From the NCBI GenBank assembly GCA_002431915.1, contig DJEP01000050.1, forward strand, positions 18,792 through 56,604: a stretch of DNA of 37,813 bases. Reading direction: 5' to 3'. A program made the position numbers and the translations under genes. Of this stretch, positions 15,328 through 23,020 are shown in pieces. Source of the DNA: Lachnospiraceae bacterium UBA5895 (GTDB lineage Bacteria; Bacillota; Clostridia; Lachnospirales; Lachnospiraceae). The notes beneath the pieces were generated by a model. The model did no database searches. It saw nothing but the letters and a program-made list of their open reading frames with translations, and was not told where the DNA came from. The first letter of the stretch is position 1, and each line of letters begins with the position of its first letter.

Positions 15328-15422
15328 TATCCGGTGACCGGTTTGACCGCAGGGCATGCCTGCATGCATCTGTGGCGGACCGGGGGAACGTTCCAGCTTT
15401 GATCGGCCAAAGCACCGGATAT
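15327..15422. repeat. Structured intergenic element after hydA
   Basis: ATATCCGGTG (15327-15336) and CACCGGATAT (15413-15422) form a perfect 10-bp closing stem. It encloses hairpin 1 (15338-15383: CCGGT/ACCGG, CCGCAG/CTGTGG, GCAT/ATGC) and hairpin 2 (15396-15413: GCTTTG/CAAAGC around ATCGGC). There is no T-run, so it is not a standard terminator. The plan, a closing stem with two hairpins, matches the 6921 and 21087 elements although the sequence does not. Confidence 0.7.
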
Positions 15423-15473
15423 CAGAATTTCTAAATTGTCACTTTCCAAATCGGAAATTATTCACAGAAAAGT

Positions 15474-15502
15474 TTGCAAAAAAGTCTTCGTCATCGTATG
15501 AT
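15474..15502 (+). promoter_or_regulatory. Promoter of the three-gene membrane/secreted cassette
   Basis: TTGCAA (15474-15479) and TATGAT (15497-15502) are separated by 17 bp. The predicted start near 15509 is about 50 nt before the first gene. A TTTCC/GGAAA dyad lies just upstream, near 15443-15457. Confidence 0.6.
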
Positions 15503-15559
15503 AAAAGTACCAGAACAAAATCTGTTTTACTCAAAGAAAAAAGGAGAGGGCTGTATAGA

Positions 15560-18106
15560 ATGAAAGGGTTCGGAAAACAGGTAAAAAGGGTATTCTCTTC
15601 CAGGTGGTCGGAATGGATCTTCCTGGCGGCAGTAGTGCAGACGATGCTCCCTTTTTTTATCAAAAGTATTGTCCTGTTCGTGACAAAGGAGGCACAGGGG
15701 AATCTTACGCCGCTGGCGGCGGAACTGGCGGCGTTGCTTGTGAGCGGTGCAGTGCTGTGCATTCCGGTGAAAAAGAACGGAGGTGCCGGAGCCGGCTTTT
15801 GGCTGAAGGGGTATCTGCCTTATGCTGCAGCAGTGTGTGCGGGCGGCGTGCTGTTTCAGTTCGTCGGTTATGCAACGGGCCTGTTTTACAGTATCCTGCT
15901 GCCGGTGGCGACAACTCTGGTGACGGCAGGCATCGTATATATGATCCATCGGATGGTATCTCTGGTTACAGGTCAGAAGGGGAAAACAAATGTCGGAAAG
16001 TACATTCTTGCAGGTATTGTCATTCTTCTGGGACAATACCTGCTGCCCTATCTGATCAGTGGTGTGTTCACAAATCTGCTGATGCAGCGCATGGTGTGGA
16101 TGCTTTCACTTTTGTATTTCCTTGTGAGTGCGATTCTCCTGTGGGCGGCGGACGGATGCGCTGTAGCTTTGGCGTTGAGTGCATGTACAGCAGCGGCTCT
16201 GGCGGAAGAGGCAGGCGGAAATACGACCGGGGCAACAGACGAAGCAGCTGCTCCGACAGCAGGAGAGACAGTGACAGACCAAAGTGCGGCAGATGATATG
16301 GCAGTAGCTGCGGTAACAGACAGCGCAGCCCAGACGGCGAAAAAGAACGGCATGACCGACGTGATCGTCCCGGCGGCTGTAATTGCCGTGGCGATGGTGT
16401 GCAGCATCCGGATCACCCCATCCCTCGCCACCCGTTTTCAGAATTCTTATGCCGGCGGAATCCGGCAGATGAGGGAGTGTGCCGAAAACAGAGATTATGT
16501 TGCGGCATCAAAGATATATAAGGAACTTTATGCAGAATTGGATGCGTGGGCGGCAGCTCTGGAACAAAATAGCGGTACCATAGAATCTATTGCCGGGGAA
16601 TACCCGGATAATGCTACGGTGGCTTATCTGCTGGCCGCCGGTAATTCGGACAGCAGCGACCGCCTGACAGCGTTAGAGAAGCTTTACCTGACCGGAAATG
16701 TGGATACCAGCCTGTGGTACACGATCCTTGCGGAATATAAGAATGCGGAGAGTCTTACTCAGGAGCAGAAAAACCGACAGCGTGAAATCCTTTCCAGGCT
16801 TGCGGCAATGCGGATCTACACGGGCGGCTATGACTCTGTGGAGGAACTAAGGTCTGACGGCACAAAGCTGACGGAGAGCATTGAGGAACTGAAAAATGTT
16901 CTCGACAATCAGGAGTTTATTGCCCTGATGGGACAGATGCAGCTGGGAAATCTGACGGATCACAGCGGTATTATTGTTTCGCCCGGCTTTGACGGTTCTT
17001 TGCGCAGGCAGATCTTTTATGAGGCACAGGATAATCCGGACAGCTTTACCAAACAGTTTCTAGCATTGTACGCACTGGCAAATGCGGGGCAGGATGTGGC
17101 AACAGAGAGTGCCTATTTCGGAGGAGATCAATATGTTGGTGTCATTGACCGGTTTACGGAGCTTCTTGATGAGCAACAGGAGGAATTTTCCGAGGAGATG
17201 CTGCAATCCCTGCACCAGTTGGCAATCAGAGCCTATATGACGTATATGGCAACGGAAAAATGTGCCGATTACTGTGAAAAACTTTTGGAAAGCAGCGACG
17301 ATTACTCCATAAAGCTGAACGCCATGTATTGCTATCTCGATTCCGGCAGACCTGAGAAATGTGCAGCGCTGGCCAAGAGTCTGCTGGCGGAGAAAAAGGA
17401 GGATGTGGCAGGGCTTTATTACCTCGGGGCGGCATCTTCAGCACTAAAGGACACGGATACGGTCATCGACTGTGCGGAGAGACTTGTGGAGCAGCTCAAG
17501 ACCACAGAATACCCGGATTATGTTGACCGTTATCTGTCCCAGCTTATCTCGGAAATCACGGTTTACCGGGACTCTTCCAACGAGGCATATATTTTGGAAG
17601 GCTGCTATGATGATTTCACGGACAGGCAGTTGCAGCGAATCCAACAGAATACATTTTTGAATGCTTACATTCAGGCATACCGGGCAGCCATTGACCCCAA
17701 TGGCGTGAACCGCTATGCCGAGGACACGGATGCCGGTTTTGAGTATATCGACCAGATGCTTGCAGTCCGTCAGGACCTGGGCTATGCCTGGTACTTAAAG
17801 GGTGCAATTTATAACAGCCGCTGGGAAGACGAGAAGGCGGCAGCCTGTTTTGAGGAGGCGGTGAAGTACCAAAAGGATGATCCGATGATCTGGTACGCTT
17901 TATACGATGCCTGCGAGGCAGCCGGCGAGTATGAGAAGGCGTATTATGCGCTTTCGGTCTGCCGTGAGTTTATGCCGTGGGAGGACTATTATGGAAGCTT
18001 TGACAACGGACTTCCACACATCGGCGTGTACCGGGCCGGTCTGATCAGTGATCTGGAACGTGAGCATGAGGAACTGCTAGACAAAATAGCCGGGGAGGTG
18101 GAGTAG
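15560..18106 (+). CDS. Polytopic membrane protein with repeat-rich C-terminal domain, unknown function
   Basis: An 848-residue protein. The N-terminal ~210 residues have about five or six hydrophobic helices (near 18-42, 50-68, 84-104, 105-125, 148-170, 178-205). A ~50-residue Ala/Thr/Asp linker follows (about 215-265), then one more helix (about 268-290, 'VIVPAAVIAVAMVCSI'), and a ~550-residue helical domain with TPR/Sel1-like spacing, for example 'GYAWYLKGAIYNSRWEDE' and 'AAGEYEKAYYALSV' near the end. I do not recognise the family. ATG 15560 with AAGGAGAGG upstream is the likely start; the frame stays open back to 15356 without a ribosome site. The next gene starts 2 bp after its stop, so the three genes 15560-20462 form one operon. 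A transport, stress or surface-assembly role would be a guess. Confidence 0.85.
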   Translation: MKGFGKQVKRVFSSRWSEWIFLAAVVQTMLPFFIKSIVLFVTKEAQGNLTPLAAELAALLVSGAVLCIPVKKNGGAGAGFWLKGYLPYAAAVCAGGVLFQFVGYATGLFYSILLPVATTLVTAGIVYMIHRMVSLVTGQKGKTNVGKYILAGIVILLGQYLLPYLISGVFTNLLMQRMVWMLSLLYFLVSAILLWAADGCAVALALSACTAAALAEEAGGNTTGATDEAAAPTAGETVTDQSAADDMAVAAVTDSAAQTAKKNGMTDVIVPAAVIAVAMVCSIRITPSLATRFQNSYAGGIRQMRECAENRDYVAASKIYKELYAELDAWAAALEQNSGTIESIAGEYPDNATVAYLLAAGNSDSSDRLTALEKLYLTGNVDTSLWYTILAEYKNAESLTQEQKNRQREILSRLAAMRIYTGGYDSVEELRSDGTKLTESIEELKNVLDNQEFIALMGQMQLGNLTDHSGIIVSPGFDGSLRRQIFYEAQDNPDSFTKQFLALYALANAGQDVATESAYFGGDQYVGVIDRFTELLDEQQEEFSEEMLQSLHQLAIRAYMTYMATEKCADYCEKLLESSDDYSIKLNAMYCYLDSGRPEKCAALAKSLLAEKKEDVAGLYYLGAASSALKDTDTVIDCAERLVEQLKTTEYPDYVDRYLSQLISEITVYRDSSNEAYILEGCYDDFTDRQLQRIQQNTFLNAYIQAYRAAIDPNGVNRYAEDTDAGFEYIDQMLAVRQDLGYAWYLKGAIYNSRWEDEKAAACFEEAVKYQKDDPMIWYALYDACEAAGEYEKAYYALSVCREFMPWEDYYGSFDNGLPHIGVYRAGLISDLEREHEELLDKIAGEVE

Positions 18107-18108
18107 AA

Positions 18109-18969
18109 ATGATAGTGTATTTGATTCTTGGCATACTGGGGGCAGGCTTCCTGCTTTCCGTAATCTTTACGGACAGTTCGGTGATAATGTGTATTCTCGG
18201 ACTCTTGCTTTGTATCGGAGGCATTGTCTGCAAGGCATTTCGCGCAGCAAAGCTGAAGGAGGGGTGGAACCGGGCACTGCAGATCCTGCTCCCGGCAGCG
18301 GCGGTTCTCGTCGCATTGTTTACCTTTGCGTCAGGTGGAGACGGCACTCTTATAGCCAGGGCAAAGGTCACAGAGCACGTCTACCGGCTTGCCTCAGGGG
18401 ATGATCTGGAGGCGGCACAGACCTTTCTGGAAAGCTATTATGAAACTTATGGTGAGAATGATGATGTGGCACTCACAGCCGCTGAGGGCTATCTCGCTGC
18501 GGCAAAGGAACTTCAGGATAAGGACAGTGACAGAGCAAAGGAATATTACTGGGCGGGCAGCGACCAGTTGAACTACCATGTGGAGAATACGAAGTCGAAG
18601 GAGTACTACCTTCTGCAGGGGGAGTATTATCTTCTTGATGAAAGCAGTCATTGGCTGGCTGCATACTGGCAGCAGGCGGTGGAGGACTATCCCGACTGGG
18701 GACAGGCGCATATGATGGCTGCCATGGCACTGGCAGAAGAAGATTCTTTAAATTATGCCATGCGGGAATATTACCTGAAGCTTGCGCTGGAACTGGAGTC
18801 GGAGAATGCTTATGCTGCCGCGGAGCTTGGACGGGTGTACTTCGAACAGGGCTATTACGACCATGCCGGGGCATATTACACGATGGCGAAGGAAATCGGA
18901 GCCGGCAACGATTATATAGAAGACATGGCTGATTTCTATCTTCGTGCCATCGGGGAGGTGCAGAAATGA
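18109..18969 (+). CDS. Small membrane-anchored TPR-like protein, unknown function
   Basis: A 286-residue protein with hydrophobic helices near residues 2-20, 24-42 and 58-75, then a helical repeat domain (about 90-286). The repeats resemble TPR units: 'DLEAAQTFLESYYETYG', 'SHWLAAYWQQAVEDYPDWG' and 'YAAAELGRVYFEQGYYDHA'. The repeats probably mediate protein contacts, perhaps with the larger repeat protein just upstream, with which it shares layout (helices first, repeats after). GGGGAGGTGGAG precedes ATG 18109, which follows the upstream stop by 2 bp; its own stop overlaps the next start (ATGA). The family is not recognised. Confidence 0.85.
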   Translation: MIVYLILGILGAGFLLSVIFTDSSVIMCILGLLLCIGGIVCKAFRAAKLKEGWNRALQILLPAAAVLVALFTFASGGDGTLIARAKVTEHVYRLASGDDLEAAQTFLESYYETYGENDDVALTAAEGYLAAAKELQDKDSDRAKEYYWAGSDQLNYHVENTKSKEYYLLQGEYYLLDESSHWLAAYWQQAVEDYPDWGQAHMMAAMALAEEDSLNYAMREYYLKLALELESENAYAAAELGRVYFEQGYYDHAGAYYTMAKEIGAGNDYIEDMADFYLRAIGEVQK

Positions 18970-20462
18970 GAAAGAGGACGGTTAGAACATTAATTGTTTC
19001 GCTGTGTACGGTTACCCTGCTGACGATAACACTTGTGCCGAATAAAGTGCAGGCCAGGGGAGAGGCGGGCAGCGATGGAGACCGGTCGACGGTGAACTAC
19101 TCTTCCTCCGAGAACATCCTGCAGCAGGGGATGGACTATGTGAGGGATACCTATAATGCAACAGTGGACTGGGCGACAGGTACTTCGGCATATCATTTTG
19201 CCGCTGATTCTGCTTATGATATCGGTAATGGGGACAGCTGGACCGGGATTCTGGGAGGAGCCGCTTACGATCAGGCAATCGGACATGCATCGGAGGGACT
19301 CGAATGGGGTTTCAACAAATACACCAACGCAAGCACGCAATGGACAGGATCTATAGGGACTGTCGGCGCGATTGTCGGTGCAGGTAATGGACTTTGGAAT
19401 AATTATACAAATATTGTGAACAGCCCATACGCTTCTAATCCTGTAATGGATACGATGACATCATTTCTGGATAATACATCGGTTGGACTGGGAGTGGTTA
19501 AGAATCCGGCAGCATCGGCGTTGAGTGTTACAGCGGGGCTTACTTCAGGAGTGCTCCGCCATCCGTATGTGGCAAATTTTATGAATCATGTATATGATCT
19601 TAGGAGGAATCATCCTGTTATCAAGTGGTTACCTTCAAGTCTTACTGTACGTGGGTATGATTTTTTTACGGCGGAGATGCAGGCTGGCTTTATGAGCCTG
19701 ATGGGTTACGACGGACGTGATGCGCTGAGAAATTATGGCTTTCTGGATTCCAATGAACTGACAGCGGAGGAATACAGGGATCAGCTTTACTGGGATCGGA
19801 TGAATCTGTATGCCCAGATGGTTGCAGAGGGACGCGAGAAGGAATTTGAGTGGCTGCGGGACTGGCTCCTTAATTATAAGAAAAAGAACAGTAACGCCAT
19901 GCCCGATAATGTAGAGGCAAAGAAGCCGAATATCTATCTCTACCCGACAGAAGAGACGGAGGTTTCGGTTCGCTTTGCTTATCCGAACCTTGTGACGAAA
20001 TCCGAACCGGAATACGGAAACGGATGGACCGTTACGGCGCATCCGGACGGCATGCTCTGTACCGCTGACGGAGAGAAGCAGGGGTATCTGTTCTACGAGA
20101 GCAACACGATGGCATCCTTCTTCCAGACGGAGGAGGGCTTTGTCGTCATGGCGGACGAGAGGGAGGAGACCTATCGCCTTGTTCTGGAGAGATATGGATT
20201 CAACGAGCAGGAGATTCAGGACTTTATCGAGTATTGGAGCGTTTACCTTGAGGAGGGAGAGGATTATGTGATGTATCCGATCCTGACGGATGTGGTGGAT
20301 GAGGCAATGCCGGTAGACTTCTCTGTGGAACCGGACAGCATTTATCGTATCTGGTTCGGATTTGCGAGATATGACGGCGGTGAGATAACGGAGCCGGAAA
20401 TCGAACCCATCATCCGCAGCGGCTTTACGGTGGTGGAATGGGGCGGCGCTGTGCTGGATTGA
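18966..20462 (+). CDS. Secreted protein with a C-terminal 'KPNIYLYP' domain
   Basis: A 498-residue exported protein. Residues 1-30 are a classical signal peptide (basic MRKRTVR, hydrophobic core, likely cleavage after V-Q-A). Residues about 40-230 are Gly/Ala/Asn/Ser-rich with 'GAIVGAGNGLWNN'-like stretches. From about residue 317 begins a distinct domain opening 'KKPNIYLYPTEETEVSVRF', then 'GNGWTVTAHPDGML', ending 'RSGFTVVEWGGAVLD'. From memory, domains opening K-P-x-I-Y-L-Y-P recur in uncharacterised bacterial proteins; I cannot name a function. The start at 18966 overlaps the upstream stop (ATGA) behind GGGGAGGTG, so translation is coupled. It is the cassette's extracellular product, possibly assembled or held by the two membrane proteins. 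Confidence 0.85.
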   Translation: MRKRTVRTLIVSLCTVTLLTITLVPNKVQARGEAGSDGDRSTVNYSSSENILQQGMDYVRDTYNATVDWATGTSAYHFAADSAYDIGNGDSWTGILGGAAYDQAIGHASEGLEWGFNKYTNASTQWTGSIGTVGAIVGAGNGLWNNYTNIVNSPYASNPVMDTMTSFLDNTSVGLGVVKNPAASALSVTAGLTSGVLRHPYVANFMNHVYDLRRNHPVIKWLPSSLTVRGYDFFTAEMQAGFMSLMGYDGRDALRNYGFLDSNELTAEEYRDQLYWDRMNLYAQMVAEGREKEFEWLRDWLLNYKKKNSNAMPDNVEAKKPNIYLYPTEETEVSVRFAYPNLVTKSEPEYGNGWTVTAHPDGMLCTADGEKQGYLFYESNTMASFFQTEEGFVVMADEREETYRLVLERYGFNEQEIQDFIEYWSVYLEEGEDYVMYPILTDVVDEAMPVDFSVEPDSIYRIWFGFARYDGGEITEPEIEPIIRSGFTVVEWGGAVLD

Positions 20463-20484
20463 CTTAGCATGGATTGACTTAGCA
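20455..20484 (+). repeat. 15-bp perfect tandem repeat across a stop codon
   Basis: TGGATTGACTTAGCA occurs at 20455-20469 and again at 20470-20484. The first copy contains the stop codon (20460-20462) of the secreted-protein gene and the second lies 11 bp before the rimP promoter. It may be a slippage product or the scar of a rearrangement. Confidence 0.9.
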
Positions 20485-20495
20485 CACAATACCCC

Positions 20496-20524
20496 TTGAC
20501 ATTTTTTTACACAGGGTCTATACT
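20496..20524 (+). promoter_or_regulatory. Near-consensus promoter of the rimP-nusA-infB operon
   Basis: TTGACA (20496-20501) and TATACT (20519-20524) with a 17-bp spacer are almost a perfect housekeeping promoter. Transcription should begin near 20531 and give a leader of about 90 nt containing the hairpin at 20554-20576. Confidence 0.85.
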
Positions 20525-20553
20525 GTGTATAGTTTAAAGATGATTACTAGAGT

Positions 20554-20576
20554 AAGAGTGGACGCGTGCCACTCTT
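20554..20576 (+). promoter_or_regulatory. Leader hairpin upstream of rimP
   Basis: AAGAGTGG (20554-20561) pairs with CCACTCTT (20569-20576) around a 7-nt loop, followed by TCTTGTTGTTG. A similar AGAGTGG hairpin ahead of rimP/ylxS is, to my recollection, common in Firmicutes; it may act as an attenuator or NusA/transcription feedback site. The T-run is interrupted, so full termination is unlikely. Confidence 0.6.
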
Positions 20577-20621
20577 TCTTGTTGTTGTGACGATAGCTCA
20601 TATCAGTAAAGGAGGGCATAC

Positions 20622-21086
20622 ATGTCCAAACGAGAGGACTACGAAAGCAGAACCGAAGAACTGCTTACACCCATCGCAGAAGTAAGTAAGGTGGAAATCT
20701 ACGATGTGGAGTATGTAAAGGAAGGCAGTGACTACTATCTGAGAGCCTACATCGACAAGCCGGAAGGTGTGAACATTCTGGATTGCGAGAATGTCAGCAG
20801 AGCATTATCCGAAGTTTTAGACAAGGCGGATTTCATTCCGGATGCATACATTCTGGAAGTCAGCAGCCCGGGACTGGGCAGAACGCTGAAAAAGGATAAG
20901 CATTTGCAGAAGAGCATCGGCGAAGAGGTAGAGATCAAGCTGTTCAAGCCCATTGACAAATGCAAAGAGTTTTCCGGCATTCTGGAAAGCTTCGATGCAG
21001 ATAACATTACAATCACGGAAGACGGCAGCCCGAGAACTTTTGCCAGAGCAGACATTGCCCTAATCCGTCTTGCACTGGATTTTTGA
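20622..21086 (+). CDS. rimP: Ribosome maturation factor RimP
   Basis: A 154-residue cytoplasmic protein needed for 30S subunit maturation. The N-terminal domain has the family pattern 'LYDVEYVKEGSDYYLRAYID'-like sequence and 'ILDCENVSRALSEVLD', followed by 'YILEVSSPGLGRTL', a hallmark of RimP; the C-terminal Sm-like domain holds 'EVEIKLFKPID' and ends 'ALIRLALDF'. AAAGGAGGG precedes ATG 20622. It is first gene of the operon, and a structured element begins directly at its stop codon. Confidence 0.96.
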   Translation: MSKREDYESRTEELLTPIAEVSKVEIYDVEYVKEGSDYYLRAYIDKPEGVNILDCENVSRALSEVLDKADFIPDAYILEVSSPGLGRTLKKDKHLQKSIGEEVEIKLFKPIDKCKEFSGILESFDADNITITEDGSPRTFARADIALIRLALDF

Positions 21087-21234
21087 TACTATTCAGAGCC
21101 ATGTAAATATCACAAATATTTGTCGAATGCTTGCATTCGTAAAAATATTTCGTGAAATTTATATGGCGAAGTAACCTCAATGAGCAAAAAGAGAGCATCG
21201 AAGATGCGTTTTGCGAATGAGGTTCTGAATAGTA
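21087..21234. repeat. Structured intergenic element, copy 2 (terminal inverted repeats and two hairpins)
   Basis: A perfect 11-bp inverted repeat (TACTATTCAGA 21087-21097, TCTGAATAGTA 21224-21234) begins at the base after the rimP stop. Hairpin A (21098-21167) pairs GCCAT/ATGGC, TCAC/GTGA, AAATATTT/AAATATTT and CGAATGC/GCATTCG. Hairpin B (21173-21224) pairs AACCTCA/TGAGGTT, GCAAAA/TTTTGC and GCATC/GATGC around GAA. It is related to the reverse complement of 6921-7073: shared blocks include CCTCAATGAGCAAAA, TTTTGC and GAATGC..GCATTC. It lies inside the transcribed rimP-nusA operon, so it will be present in mRNA. Confidence 0.8.
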
Positions 21235-21298
21235 ATAGCTTGTAGAATAAGAAGAAACCATACACTAAGAAAAGGCGAAAGCCGGAATGGAGGAAATG

Positions 21299-22423
21299 AT
21301 GAATAAGGAATTAATGGAGGCACTGGACGTTCTGGAGAAGGAGAAGGAGATCAGCAAGGAGACCTTGTTTGAAGCCATCGAGAACTCCCTGATGACAGCC
21401 TGCAAGAACCATTTTGGAAAGGCTGACAATATCCATGTGGAGATCAATAGAGAGACCTGCGATTTCCTGGTATATGCAGAGAAGGAAGTCGTACCTACGA
21501 AGGACGATGTGGAAGATGACTGCCTGCAGATCGCTTTAGAGGATGCACAGGAGATCTCCAAAAAGGCGCAGGTCGGTGACATGATCCATGTAGAGATCAA
21601 GTCCAAAGAGTTCGGACGTATCGCTACCCAGAACGCTAAGAACGTCATCTTACAGAAGATCCGTGAGGAAGAGAGAAGCGTTATTTACAATCAGTACTAT
21701 GAGAAGGAAAAGGATGTTGTCACCGGCGTGGTACAACGTTATGTCGGCAAGAACATCAGCATCAACCTGGGCAAGGCAGATGCCATGCTGACCGAGAACG
21801 AGCAGGTAAAGGGCGAGGTATTCAAACCCACCGAGCGTATCAAGGTCTACATTGTGGAAGTAAAGAACACCCCCAAGGGCCCCCGCATCAATGTCAGCCG
21901 TACGCATCCGGAACTGGTAAAGAGACTGTTTGAGTCCGAAGTTACCGAGATCAAGGACGGCACCGTAGAAATCAAGAGCATTGCCAGAGAGGCAGGCAGC
22001 CGTACCAAGATCGCTGTATGGAGTAATAACCCCAACGTAGATGCAGTCGGTGCCTGCGTAGGCATGAACGGTGCCCGTGTTAATGCCATCGTAGAAGAGC
22101 TGCGCGGTGAGAAGATCGATATCGTGAACTGGGATGAGAACCCCGGTAACCTGATCCAGAATGCACTTTCTCCTGCCAAGATCGTAGCAGTATTTGCAGA
22201 TCCCGATGAGAAGACCGCCAAGGTAGTCGTACCCGATTATCAGCTGTCTCTGGCTATCGGTAAGGAAGGTCAGAACGCAAGACTGGCAGCAAGACTGACC
22301 GGATACAAGATCGACATCAAATCCGAGACACAGGCGAAGGATGCACCCGGTTTCCGTTATGAGGACTATGTGGATGATTACGAGGATGAAACCGAAGACG
22401 ATTTTGATGGAGAGCAGGAATAA
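21299..22423 (+). CDS. nusA: Transcription termination/antitermination factor NusA
   Basis: A 374-residue RNA polymerase-binding factor. The N-terminal domain (to about 125) begins 'MNKELMEALDVLEKEKEIS'. The S1 domain follows ('KDVVTGVVQRYVGKNISINLG'-type sequence), then KH domains with 'VDAVGACVGMNGARVNAIV' and 'SLAIGKEGQNARLAARLTG'. An acidic tail closes the protein; the extra C-terminal repeats of E. coli NusA are absent, as is normal in Firmicutes. GGAGG at 21289-21293 points to ATG 21299; ATG 21287 and 21296 are too close to or upstream of it. ylxR follows after 3 bp. Confidence 0.95.
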   Translation: MNKELMEALDVLEKEKEISKETLFEAIENSLMTACKNHFGKADNIHVEINRETCDFLVYAEKEVVPTKDDVEDDCLQIALEDAQEISKKAQVGDMIHVEIKSKEFGRIATQNAKNVILQKIREEERSVIYNQYYEKEKDVVTGVVQRYVGKNISINLGKADAMLTENEQVKGEVFKPTERIKVYIVEVKNTPKGPRINVSRTHPELVKRLFESEVTEIKDGTVEIKSIAREAGSRTKIAVWSNNPNVDAVGACVGMNGARVNAIVEELRGEKIDIVNWDENPGNLIQNALSPAKIVAVFADPDEKTAKVVVPDYQLSLAIGKEGQNARLAARLTGYKIDIKSETQAKDAPGFRYEDYVDDYEDETEDDFDGEQE

Positions 22424-22426
22424 TCA

Positions 22427-22699
22427 ATGGCAAAAAAGATTCCACTGAGGCAGTGCGTAGGCTGCGGAGAAATGAAAGGCAAAAAAGAGATGCTGCGGGT
22501 TCTGAAGACTCCGGAAGGAGAGATCTGTTTAGACACAACGGGCAAAAAGAACGGACGCGGCGCATATATATGCAGACAGAAGGAATGTCTGCAAAAGGCC
22601 CGGAAGAATAAAGGCTTAGAGCGTTCTTTCAAGAGGAGTATTTCTCCGGAAAGTTATGATATGCTGGAAAAGGAGTTTGATCAGCTTGAAACAGAATAA
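22427..22699 (+). CDS. ylxR: YlxR family RNA-binding protein (RnpM)
   Basis: A 90-residue basic protein with the family pattern 'RQCVGCGEMKGKKEMLRV' near the start and 'GRGAYICRQKECLQKA' in the middle; the Cys pairs and basic surface are typical. The family, also named RnpM, has been reported to bind RNase P RNA and modulate its activity in Bacillus. It lies between nusA and ylxQ, the standard Firmicutes order, 3 bp after nusA and overlapping ylxQ by 14 bp. Confidence 0.92.
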   Translation: MAKKIPLRQCVGCGEMKGKKEMLRVLKTPEGEICLDTTGKKNGRGAYICRQKECLQKARKNKGLERSFKRSISPESYDMLEKEFDQLETE

Positions 22700-23003
22700 G
22701 ATTTATTCCCTTTTGGGACTTGCGATGAGGGGGCGTAACCTGGTAAGCGGTGAATTCCAGACGGAGGACGCTGTGAAAAAAGGTTCTGCCATGTTGGTGA
22801 TCGTTGCAGAAGATGCATCCGCCAATACGAAAAAGTTGTTTCACGACAAATGTTCCTATTATGAAGTCCCGGTATACGAATATGGCACAAAGGAAGAGCT
22901 CGGCTGGGCGATCGGTCGGGATTTGAGATCTTCGGTAGGTGTGTGTGATGCGGGACTGGCAGATGCACTCATCAAGCAGTTGGAAGCGAATTTGCCCGGT
23001 TAG
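22686..23003 (+). CDS. ylxQ: L7Ae-family ribosomal-type RNA-binding protein YlxQ
   Basis: A 105-residue member of the L7Ae/L30e/S12e fold, likely a kink-turn RNA binder. It shows 'LLGLAMRGRNLVSGEFQTE' near the start, 'AMLVIVAEDASANTKK' and 'LGWAIGRDLRSSVGV'. I choose TTG 22686, giving MKQNKIYSLLG and overlapping the ylxR end, with AGGAG at 22671-22675; the open frame back to 22656 would add residues not seen in the family. infB follows 17 bp later. Confidence 0.88.
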   Translation: MKQNKIYSLLGLAMRGRNLVSGEFQTEDAVKKGSAMLVIVAEDASANTKKLFHDKCSYYEVPVYEYGTKEELGWAIGRDLRSSVGVCDAGLADALIKQLEANLPG

Positions 23004-23020
23004 GCAGAATGGAGGAAAGC

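Noticed and set aside
15356..15559. N-terminal extension of the large membrane protein
   Set aside because: The frame is open but crosses a hairpin element and the promoter and has no ribosome site; ATG 15560 has AAGGAGAGG.
19635..20489. 284-codon minus-strand frame opposite the secreted protein
   Set aside because: It starts and ends within the span of a gene that has a signal peptide and coupled start; the antisense product is His/Arg-rich with no domain.
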